Source of the DNA: Bacteroidales bacterium
Lineage (GTDB): Bacteria > Bacteroidota > Bacteroidia > Bacteroidales > UBA7960
Reading direction: 5' to 3'
NCBI GenBank assembly: GCA_007122505.1
Contig: SKTQ01000081.1
Coordinates: forward strand, 1-20,736
DNA: 20,736 nucleotides
Shown here: positions 14,470-20,736 of the stretch, piece after piece
Position numbering within the stretch: the stretch's first letter is position 1
Layout of the letters: each line of letters opens with the position of its first letter
Notes under the pieces: generated by a model
What the model saw: the letters and a program-made list of their open reading frames with translations, nothing else
What the model was told of the DNA's origin: nothing
The model's database searches: none
Made by a program: the position numbers and the translations under genes

Positions 14470-16392
14470 TCACTTTTTCTGTTCGGGTTGTTTCCAGTAC
14501 AATACCTGGTTTTCATCCTGCCCGATGATCTCATTGTCAATCAAATACCGGACAACATGCAATATTTTTTCATTATCCATGGTTATGTCCAGTTTTTCCA
14601 GCAGGTCAGGCAATCTCAGCTTTTCCTGCTGAACCAGTGGCCGGATTGCTTCCGTTAGCTGCCTGTATTCGTAAGATGACACCCCCGCTTTATTCATTTC
14701 CAGGCACACATCACACTGGCCGCATCTTTGTGCACCTGTTTCTCCAAAATATGCCAGCAGAAACAGGCTTCTGCATTTTGTTGTTGACTCCACATAATTC
14801 ACCATGGCATCCAAGCGCCGCCGGGCAAAGTTTTTTCTTTCTTTATATGTCTCTTTTGAGATGATGATATCTGAGGCCGACAACCTTTCTTCCAGGAAGG
14901 TGACCATGGGGGTTTCATTTTGTGCTTTGTAATGCAGAATGTTCATTTGGTGCAGGTCCTGCAACAGCTTTTTCACCTTATCAACAGGTATGCCTGCTCT
15001 TTTGGCAATGTCATCTTCTTTTATTTTGGTGTACTCACTGAATAATCCGCTGTATGATCGAAGCAGCAGTTTGATGAAGGGATCGAAGACTGGATTTGCT
15101 ACCTGGAAGCGGTAAAGTTCTTCATTATCCACCAGGAACATCATCCGGGAAGGGTTGGCCAGTGCTTCGGAAACAGCCAGATAACCTTCTTTCTCAAGGA
15201 ATCCAAGGGCATTAAACACAAGGAAAGGGTCAATGTTGTATTGTTTGGAAAAACTGACCAGGTCGAAGGGCATACTCTGGTCTTTGCCGCTGCCGATGGC
15301 CAGCTGAAAATAGTTTCCCAGGGTATTGTAGACCTTTTTTATTTCCTTAAGTGGCGGGAACGAACGTTCGTGGAAAGTTTTGAGGTCAATAATGTCGGAT
15401 TGATTGAATAGCATGATGGCATAGGCTTTGTTGCCATCGCGTCCACCCCTGCCGGCTTCCTGGAAATAGGCTTCGGGGCTGTCGGGAAGGTCCATGTGCA
15501 CCACAAACCGGACATTGGGTTTGTCGATACCCATGCCAAATGCGTTGGTGGAGACGATCACCCTGGTCCTTTCTTTCATCCATGCTTCCTGGCGGTTGTC
15601 TCTCTCCTTGCTGTCCAGCCCGGCGTGATAATAATCGGCACTGATTCCCCGTTGGCTCAGCCACTCTGCAATCTCTCTGGTCCTTTTACGGTTTCTCACA
15701 TAAACCACACCGGTACCTTTCACATTATTGCACACCCGTAAGAGTCTCTGTAATTTGTCTTCTTCCCTGAAAACCACGTAGGCAAGGTTTTTTCGTTCAA
15801 AGCTTTTCTGAAAAACCTTTGCGTCGCTAAATCCGAGTTTGTCCTGGATATCCTGTACCACCTGCCGGGTGGCTGTAGCAGTGAGCGCCAATACGGGGGT
15901 GTTTGGGATCAATTCCCGTGCTTCCGCGATACGCAGGTATGGAGGACGAAAGTCGTAACCCCATTGGGAGATGCAATGGGCTTCATCCACAGCCAGCAAG
16001 TTCACCTTCATTTTAACAAGGCGGCTTCTGATCATATCTGTGGATAGCCGTTCTGGACTCATATACAGAAACTTTACATCTCCATATACGCAATTGTCAA
16101 CGGCTTTGTCGATCTCGGCTTTGCTCAAGCCATGGTAGATGCCCACTGCTTTGATGCCTTTGTTTTTCAGCGCTTCTACCTGGTCTTTCATGAGTGCGAT
16201 CAGCGGGCTGATCACAATGCATAATCCGTCCATTGCCATGCCGGGCACCTGGTAGCACAGCGACTTACCTCCACCGGTGGGTAAGAGGGCCAGTGTGTCA
16301 TTCCCTTCGACTGCCGACCGGATAATGTCTTCCTGTAGCGGACGAAAAGAAGAAAATCCCCAATATTTTAGCAATACAGCGTGGAGATCCAA
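14470..16392 (-). CDS. recQ: RecQ family ATP-dependent DNA helicase with long insertion before the zinc site
   Basis: 640 residues. Superfamily 2 3'-5' helicase acting in recombination and repair. Motif 0 (FRPLQEDII), Walker A TGGGKS (39-44), DEAH (136-139), the aromatic-rich loop CISQWGYDFRP, TATAT and the motif VI region (QEAGRGGRDG, 311-320) are all intact. Four zinc cysteines at 540, 557, 560 and 563 have the same spacing as in E. coli RecQ (380, 397, 400, 403), but lie about 150 residues later because of extra sequence at about 345-530, which looks like helical winged-helix-type repeats. No HRDC domain follows; only ~75 residues remain. The start is TTG 16392: an in-frame TGA lies two codons upstream and no ATG comes before Met53. 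It converges on psd with 17 bases between. Confidence 0.95.
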   Translation of the reverse strand: MDLHAVLLKYWGFSSFRPLQEDIIRSAVEGNDTLALLPTGGGKSLCYQVPGMAMDGLCIVISPLIALMKDQVEALKNKGIKAVGIYHGLSKAEIDKAVDNCVYGDVKFLYMSPERLSTDMIRSRLVKMKVNLLAVDEAHCISQWGYDFRPPYLRIAEARELIPNTPVLALTATATRQVVQDIQDKLGFSDAKVFQKSFERKNLAYVVFREEDKLQRLLRVCNNVKGTGVVYVRNRKRTREIAEWLSQRGISADYYHAGLDSKERDNRQEAWMKERTRVIVSTNAFGMGIDKPNVRFVVHMDLPDSPEAYFQEAGRGGRDGNKAYAIMLFNQSDIIDLKTFHERSFPPLKEIKKVYNTLGNYFQLAIGSGKDQSMPFDLVSFSKQYNIDPFLVFNALGFLEKEGYLAVSEALANPSRMMFLVDNEELYRFQVANPVFDPFIKLLLRSYSGLFSEYTKIKEDDIAKRAGIPVDKVKKLLQDLHQMNILHYKAQNETPMVTFLEERLSASDIIISKETYKERKNFARRRLDAMVNYVESTTKCRSLFLLAYFGETGAQRCGQCDVCLEMNKAGVSSYEYRQLTEAIRPLVQQEKLRLPDLLEKLDITMDNEKILHVVRYLIDNEIIGQDENQVLYWKQPEQKK

Positions 16393-16422
16393 GGTTCAGT
16401 CGTTTTTAATTTGTTATCTTAT

Positions 16423-16430
16423 CAAAAATA
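16423..16430 (-). promoter_or_regulatory. Candidate -7 box for recQ
   Basis: On the minus strand this reads TATTTTTG, an exact TAnnTTTG match, about 30 bases before the TTG start. No clear TTTG lies 19 bases upstream. Its position supports the TTG as the true start. Confidence 0.35.
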
Positions 16431-16485
16431 CAAATAAAAAAACGAAATACCATGACCTTTCACAATTTTCTACTGAGTGGCGGAT

Positions 16486-16704
16486 TTATTTGGTTAAAAT
16501 ACTGTTAGGTCCTTCCTGGACGGGTGCGCAATTCTCCTTAACCTGACTGGACTGTTTCAGGCACTCGGCGCAATCGCCGTGAAAACTGTCGCAGGGAGAT
16601 GTTTTTTTACGACCGGAGGGTTTGAGAAAAGCAACAATCTTCAGGATTGCATACATTAAGGTTGCCACAAGTATGGCTATGGTGATGATCCATTGAATTG
16701 TCAT
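16486..16704 (-). CDS. FeoB-associated Cys-rich membrane protein
   Basis: 72 residues. A single membrane helix (about 4-27) is followed by a basic patch (GRKKTS) and four cysteines at 38, 45, 48 and 59, of which CAEC is a CxxC pair. This is the make-up of the small FeoB-associated Cys-rich proteins, thought to assist ferrous iron transport, though their exact role is not settled. It lies directly downstream of feoAB on the same strand, 71 bases after the feoAB stop, and is probably co-transcribed. recQ follows downstream. Confidence 0.9.
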   Translation of the reverse strand: MTIQWIITIAILVATLMYAILKIVAFLKPSGRKKTSPCDSFHGDCAECLKQSSQVKENCAPVQEGPNSILTK

Positions 16705-16775
16705 GATGCTGTGCGATTATTCATTTTAAACATATTTTTCCTTTGTAGCATACTTTGAAGTACTTTCCCGAAAGC

Positions 16776-19313
16776 TTACCAGAACAGGCTTCCCACCTGG
16801 TAAACGAGGAAAGCTACTACCCATGCGGTTATTGTTGTATATACCACAGTAAAGAGACCCCATTTCCAGTGGCCGGCTTCGCGTGATATGGTGGCTATTA
16901 CCCCGATGCATGGGAAGTACAATAGTGTAAACAGCATAAACGCCAAAGCAACGAGGGGAGTAAACACCGGTTCCCCTTCCAGTGGTCCGGATGTATGTGT
17001 CTGACTTTGTATTTTTTCAACCAGCGACTGGCTGTGTGCCTGCACCGATTCATCTACCTGGTATAATACGGCCAGTGTGCTTACCACGATTTCTTTGGCA
17101 GCAACTCCCGACAGGATGCTGATGGTCATCTTCCAGTCAAATCCCAGTGGCGACATCAGGGGCTGTAAGGTTTTGCCAATGCGACCAATATAGCTGTTTT
17201 CCTGTCTTTCAAGATATAGTTGGGCTTCCAGGTTCCGGATTGCCAACTCCTTTTCTTTTTCAAGGCTTTCGCGGGAAACTGTTTCCGCGGACGAATCGCT
17301 GTCAACTATTTCCATTTGCCTTTCGAATGACTCTTCAATGGCTGCTGTTTTTTCAGCCAGTTTGTCGGTGTAGTTCGATCCATTGGGGAAGTAGCCCAAA
17401 GCCCAAATGATGATAGAAGCAATGAGGATGATACCGCTGATCTTTTTCAGGTAGTGTACGGCCCTGCCCCACATGTGCAGGGTGCTGGCTTTTATGGTTG
17501 GAATGCGGTATGGGGGGAGTTCCATCACAAAGGGGGCTTCCTGAGTGCGGAACATGAATCGCTTTAAAAGCAGGGCCATACCAATGGCCACCAGTATTCC
17601 TGTTGTGTAGATCAGAAAGAGCATTGTGCCGCGATATTCCACAAAAAAGGCGGAGATAAACAGCACATAAATGGGTAATCGGGCACTACAGGAGATGAAA
17701 GGGTTGATCAGCATGGTGATCATCCGGTCGTTGCGGTTTTCCAGTGTGCGAGTGGCCATGATCGCAGGTACATTGCATCCGAAGCCCATCAGCAAGGGGA
17801 TAAATGATTTGCCGTGCAGCCCGATCTTGTGCATCAGTTTGTCCATGATAAACACGGCTCGCGACATATAGCCCGTGTCTTCCATCAGGCTGATAAAGAA
17901 GAAGAGGATCATGATGTTGGGCAGAAATACGATCACACCGCCCACACCGCTTACAACGCCGTTTATAAGCATATCCTTTAACGGGCCGGCAGCCATACGG
18001 TCATCCAGAAACCCTCCCAGATGCTCAACCCCCGCCTCTATCCAATCCATGGGGTAGCTTCCCAGGATAAAGGTAACGGAAAACATCACCCACATCAAAA
18101 AGAGAAAGATCGGGAATCCAAAAAGTTTATGGGTAAGAAAGGTGTCGATGATCTCACTGGCCTTTCTTTTCTCTGATTTACCGGGTGTGAGGGTTTCCTT
18201 AAGGGCACCGGCTATAAAACCGTATTTCAGGTCGGTAATGGCCGATTCCGTTGGTTCTCCAAACTCCCGTTCCAGCTTTTCCGCTTCATGAGTACCAACT
18301 TCCAGGATGTCTTTATGGTTGTGGCAGTGCTCCCTGATCTTCCGGATGGCATGCTTGTCGTTTTCCAGCAGTTTGATAGCCAGGAATCGTGAGGAGACCA
18401 GGTCGGTAAGGTTTTCATTGCCCGGCACTTTGATTTTTTCCTGAATCTTTTTGACCGAATCCTCCACCAGGAGCCCGTGATTGATGTGGATGTGCCTCGT
18501 GGTTTCGTCACTGTCTTCATATACCTCTATTACCTTGCTGAACACATCACGGATACCTTTCCCCTTATGGCTCACGGCGGGGATGATGGGCACACCGATC
18601 ATTTTTCCCAGGTTCTCATAATCAAGCTGGTCACCTTTCTCCTGCATTTCGTCAAACATGTTCAATACCATCACCACGCGGACGTCCATATCGATGAGCT
18701 GGGTAGTAAGGTAAAGGTTGCGTTCCAGGTTGGATGCATCCACAATGTTGATCACCACATCGGGAAGCTTTTCTGTAATAAAGTCCCTGACAAAAATCTC
18801 CTCAGGTGAATATGCTGATATTGAATAAGTTCCCGGAAGGTCTGTGATATTAAAACGGTAACCTTGCAGGTCATAATATGCTTCCTTTGCTTCTACGGTT
18901 ACCCCACTGTAATTTCCAACCCTTTCTCTTGATCCGGAGGCATGGTTGAAGAATGTTGTTTTGCCGCTGTTGGGGTTTCCCACCAGTGCCACATTGATGG
19001 TGCTGCCGGGTTTTCTGAATGTAATGGCTTTATCCGCGAGCAATACGCCATCGAACGACTTTTCTTTTACAGGCCGGAACTCCTTCTCGGGAATCACCTC
19101 GATCAACCGGGCTTCACTACGGCGGAGGGATACATTGTATCCCATGATGCTGTATTCAACCGGATCGCGTAAAGGGGCCTTTTTGATTACCTGAACTGTT
19201 TTGCCCACCAGGAAACCCATTTCTATGATTCTGCGGCGGAACGCACCGCGTCCTTTAACTTTGGTAATGATACCTTTCTCGCCATTTTGAAGATCAAATA
19301 AGGTCAGCGACAT
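16776..19313 (-). CDS. feoB: Ferrous iron transporter, FeoA-FeoB fusion
   Basis: 845 residues in the inner membrane. Residues 1-75 are a FeoA (SH3-like) domain (LTLFDLQNGEKGIITKVKG, MGFLVGKTVQVI, YSIMGYNVSLRR). A GTPase domain follows: G1 GNPNSGKT (112-119), a Thr of G2 in SGVTVEA, G3 DLPG (158-161), G4 NMFD (218-221). The transmembrane part has both Gate-type motifs: GFGCNVPAIMATRT with its Cys, and FPCIGVIATISRE near the C-terminus. A charged coiled segment of about 55 residues (651-705) is inserted between membrane helices, just before ENSYIGRIGK. ATG 19313 is used; a TTG lies two codons upstream. Regulation by iron is likely in general, but I see no clear Fur or DtxR operator. Confidence 0.96.
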   Translation of the reverse strand: MSLTLFDLQNGEKGIITKVKGRGAFRRRIIEMGFLVGKTVQVIKKAPLRDPVEYSIMGYNVSLRRSEARLIEVIPEKEFRPVKEKSFDGVLLADKAITFRKPGSTINVALVGNPNSGKTTFFNHASGSRERVGNYSGVTVEAKEAYYDLQGYRFNITDLPGTYSISAYSPEEIFVRDFITEKLPDVVINIVDASNLERNLYLTTQLIDMDVRVVMVLNMFDEMQEKGDQLDYENLGKMIGVPIIPAVSHKGKGIRDVFSKVIEVYEDSDETTRHIHINHGLLVEDSVKKIQEKIKVPGNENLTDLVSSRFLAIKLLENDKHAIRKIREHCHNHKDILEVGTHEAEKLEREFGEPTESAITDLKYGFIAGALKETLTPGKSEKRKASEIIDTFLTHKLFGFPIFLFLMWVMFSVTFILGSYPMDWIEAGVEHLGGFLDDRMAAGPLKDMLINGVVSGVGGVIVFLPNIMILFFFISLMEDTGYMSRAVFIMDKLMHKIGLHGKSFIPLLMGFGCNVPAIMATRTLENRNDRMITMLINPFISCSARLPIYVLFISAFFVEYRGTMLFLIYTTGILVAIGMALLLKRFMFRTQEAPFVMELPPYRIPTIKASTLHMWGRAVHYLKKISGIILIASIIIWALGYFPNGSNYTDKLAEKTAAIEESFERQMEIVDSDSSAETVSRESLEKEKELAIRNLEAQLYLERQENSYIGRIGKTLQPLMSPLGFDWKMTISILSGVAAKEIVVSTLAVLYQVDESVQAHSQSLVEKIQSQTHTSGPLEGEPVFTPLVALAFMLFTLLYFPCIGVIATISREAGHWKWGLFTVVYTTITAWVVAFLVYQVGSLFW

Positions 19314-19353
19314 CTCCAAATATTACTTTTATTAAGATTGAATTAAGACATGG

Positions 19354-19384
19354 CAAAGGTAGTCATTTTTGGTGATCTGCCAAT
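19354..19384 (-). promoter_or_regulatory. Candidate promoter for feoAB
   Basis: On the minus strand TACCTTTG at 19361-19354 matches TAnnTTTG exactly, with ATTG (3 of 4 bases of TTTG) 19 bases upstream at 19384-19381. The start would be near 19348, giving a leader of about 35 bases before ATG 19313. It lies just past the hairpin that ends the lipoprotein gene. Confidence 0.45.
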
Positions 19385-19388
19385 AAGA

Positions 19389-19423
19389 AAGACCCGGAGA
19401 GCAGCGGTTGCTATCCGGGTCTT
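19389..19423 (-). terminator. Rho-independent terminator of the lipoprotein gene
   Basis: AAGACCCGGA (19389-19398) and TCCGGGTCTT (19414-19423) form a perfect 10-bp stem. The loop can add AGCA with TGCT (19400-19403, 19409-19412) after one mismatch. On the minus strand the stem is followed by TCTTATT, a modest T-rich tail. It lies about 30 bases after the lipoprotein stop and before the feoAB promoter. Confidence 0.7.
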
Positions 19424-19453
19424 ACCAAAAGCAGTTCAGATGATTGTGATCTG

Positions 19454-19876
19454 TTAATCGTCTTCCAGTAATTCATTGATTTTTTTAGTGACTTCATTGG
19501 TGTTTGAACGGACATCCCGATAGGTTTGCTGGGCAGCATTTCTTACCGACTCCCATGTTTCAAGGGTTGCCTTACGCACATGCTCGCACTCTTTGTCTAT
19601 TTTTTCCATTTGTTTTTTTAACTCGGCACGCGCTTCTACGAGCTCTTCTTTTACTTCTCCGGTAGCTTCTTCAATCTGTTCATCCACAAAGTTGATTCTT
19701 TTCTCCACGTCATTTCTCAGCTGACGGAACTGAAGTTCGGTATCTTCTTTAACTTCTTCCAGTTTCCTTTTTTGGGCCTGATCATAGCCACCGCCGCAAG
19801 ACCAAAGGAAAAGAGAAAAAATGAACAAACCGGTGAGGGTTAACAGTCTGTAATGGAATTTTCGTTCAGTTTTCAT
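19454..19876 (-). CDS. Coiled-coil lipoprotein (sll1863-type stress protein family likely)
   Basis: 140 residues. Residues 1-26 are a lipoprotein signal peptide with hydrophobic core LLTLTGLFIFSLFLW and lipobox LWSC, so Cys27 is lipidated and the protein sits in a membrane facing the periplasm. The rest is charged, helical heptad sequence of Glu, Lys and Arg (about 35-138) with hardly any hydrophobic core of a globular fold. This resembles the sll1863-type stress proteins annotated in Bacteroidota, whose role is not known. CGGG just after the lipid Cys may act as a sorting signal. ATG 19876 begins the signal peptide. A clear terminator follows, so the gene is separate from feoAB. Confidence 0.85.
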   Translation of the reverse strand: MKTERKFHYRLLTLTGLFIFSLFLWSCGGGYDQAQKRKLEEVKEDTELQFRQLRNDVEKRINFVDEQIEEATGEVKEELVEARAELKKQMEKIDKECEHVRKATLETWESVRNAAQQTYRDVRSNTNEVTKKINELLEDD

Positions 19877-20166
19877 AGTCTCGTTATTTTAGGTTAAGCT
19901 TAGAATGATTTCTCCAGGATGCGCGATCCATTTTGTAATTATTCAGATTTTTCGAAATTTAATAAAAAAAACTGATTTAATGGGCATCATGCAAAAAATT
20001 TCTGCTTTTAAAACAAATAACTTTGTTTTTATGAAGCAGTTGATGCTGTTTGGCATCAAAAGGCTAAGATATTTTTGCACAGATCTTTGTCATTTTTTGA
20101 CCGTTTTCTTCCTGGTGAGTCATTTTTACTCTCATCTGCAATCAACCGGAGGTTAAGGAATACAGC
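19877..20166. other. AT-rich intergenic region with hairpin and promoter-like boxes
   Basis: 290 bases between the lipoprotein start and the amidohydrolase stop, both on the minus strand. No TAnnTTTG box is evident on the minus strand ahead of the lipoprotein gene. On the plus strand two boxes occur, TAACTTTG (20018-20025) and TATTTTTG (20070-20077), with TTTG 17 bases upstream of the second (20049-20052). A perfect 7-bp stem, TTGATGC with GCATCAA, spans 20040-20059 around a 6-base loop. A T-rich stretch follows to about 20120. A small antisense or intergenic RNA is possible. Confidence 0.4.
20031..20156 (+). CDS. Possible small ORF of 41 codons
   Basis: ATG 20031 opens a 41-codon frame ending with TAA at 20154-20156. 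The predicted peptide starts MKQLMLFGIKRLRYF, then has a hydrophobic stretch (LTVFFLVSHFY). A TAACTTTG box ends five bases before the ATG, the same arrangement as at psd and the 5269 gene. There is no homology that I recognise and the region is AT-rich, so chance is a real alternative. The frame is also open further upstream, without a better start. Confidence 0.2.
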   Translation: MKQLMLFGIKRLRYFCTDLCHFLTVFFLVSHFYSHLQSTGG

Positions 20167-20736
20167 TTATAACTCCTGTCTGTATTTTTCCATGTATCTT
20201 TCGAATAGCCTCAGATGCTTGTCCATCATTTCAATTTTTCGTCCTTTGATGAACACCTGTTCTTTTCTTGTCCATAACTCCAGCGGGTTTCCGTCGGTGA
20301 TCATAAGGGTGGCATGTTTGCCCGGTTCCAGGCTACCTGTCAGGTCATCGATGCCCAAAATTTTTGCTGCATTGATGGTGATGGCCTTCAGGGCATATTC
20401 TTCCGGCAGGCCAAAAGTAACCGCAGAGGCTGCATGGTGGTGTATCCGGTAAGCAGATGCCGGTCCAACGTCGCCCGTAATACAGAAAGTTACACCCTCA
20501 GAGTGTAATCTTTTGGCCGTTCTGTATCCTTCACCGTATTGCTGCCACTGCCTTGCCGGCCCCTGTATGACGCCGGTAAGCATAACAGGTATGTTTTTGT
20601 TTGCCAGTTGGTCAGCCACAAGGTCGAGGTCCCTGTTTCCTACAAGCACCGGTTTCAGGTTTTCACGTTCGGCCCAGGAGATGGCTGCCTGTATCTGTCT
20701 GATTTCGCCAACGGAGATAAATACCGGCATTTCTCC
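20167..20736 (-). CDS. Amidohydrolase family protein, C-terminal part (5' end outside window)
   Basis: The frame is open to base 20736 and ends with TAA at 20169-20167, so 189 codons of the C-terminus are seen. The pattern fits the imidazolonepropionase-like amidohydrolases: a GDVGP segment at the place of the last metal-binding Asp, then HHHAASAVTFGLPEEYALKAITIN and NAAKILGIDDLTGSLEPGKHATLMI, the typical closing part of the barrel and the return into the small beta-sandwich domain. The metal-binding HxH of the N-terminus is outside the window. Substrate is unknown; many Bacteroidota homologues are exported, which cannot be checked here. No other gene of its pathway is visible. Confidence 0.88.
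   Translation of the reverse strand, partial: GEMPVFISVGEIRQIQAAISWAERENLKPVLVGNRDLDLVADQLANKNIPVMLTGVIQGPARQWQQYGEGYRTAKRLHSEGVTFCITGDVGPASAYRIHHHAASAVTFGLPEEYALKAITINAAKILGIDDLTGSLEPGKHATLMITDGNPLELWTRKEQVFIKGRKIEMMDKHLRLFERYMEKYRQEL

Noticed and set aside
16705..16775. Small palindrome CTTTCCCGAAAG between feoAB and the Cys-rich gene
   Set aside because: The loop would be only two bases and no T run follows, so it is not a convincing terminator or operator.
1..20736. Mobile element, defence system, CRISPR array, retron or biosynthetic cluster
   Set aside because: No transposase, integrase, reverse transcriptase, toxin pair, regularly spaced repeats or enzyme assembly is visible; nearly all genes are core functions in a conserved order.

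Overview
The window is a stretch of core chromosome from a member of the Bacteroidota, most likely order Bacteroidales or a relative. Four things point there. (1) Most intergenic regions upstream of genes carry a TAnnTTTG box, the -7 element of that phylum, and Shine-Dalgarno sequences are poor. (2) DUF3822 sits directly upstream of rsmD, a family I know mainly from this phylum. (3) The LptD C-terminus is of the Bacteroidota type. (4) The order pyrE, SRPBCC, (birA), rsfS, ftsH, LUD, DUF2007, cdsA, psd is a block I recognise from this phylum. Base composition looks moderate and even, and I see no transposase, integrase, phage gene, tRNA, rRNA or CRISPR array.

Layout. 1-1146 is the 3' part of an LptD-type outer-membrane LPS assembly gene, cut by the left edge. 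1333-2409 encodes a malate/L-lactate-type dehydrogenase. After a 273-base AT-rich gap come a small single-pass membrane protein (2683-3270) and DUF3822, then rsmD, coaD and a secreted thioredoxin-fold protein (5269-6687), all on the plus strand and tightly spaced. A minus-strand Nudix hydrolase (6728-7375) diverges from pyrE, which is followed 8 bases later by an SRPBCC protein. birA (minus) converges on that pair and diverges from rsfS. rsfS starts a run of ftsH, a LUD-domain protein, DUF2007, cdsA and psd (9442-14452). On the minus strand follow recQ (14470-16392), a FeoB-associated Cys-rich protein, a fused feoA-feoB gene (16776-19313), a coiled-coil lipoprotein, and the C-terminal part of an amidohydrolase that runs off the right edge.

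Functional themes are envelope and lipid synthesis (LptD, CdsA, Psd), membrane quality control (FtsH), ribosome maturation and silencing (RsmD, RsfS), cofactor and nucleotide supply (CoaD, BirA, PyrE), DNA repair (RecQ) and ferrous iron uptake (FeoAB with its small partner). The minus-strand order is lipoprotein, then a strong hairpin terminator, then an own promoter for feoAB, so feoAB is probably an independent unit.

I did not find a clear new multi-gene system. The best leads are the membrane protein/DUF3822 pair, which faintly resembles a pseudopilin and a PilM-like partner, the thioredoxin-fold protein that has lost its second active-site cysteine, the roughly 150-residue insertion in RecQ, and a 290-base intergenic region with promoter-like boxes, a hairpin and a 41-codon ORF. 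All functions are read from sequence motifs by eye; no database search was run.
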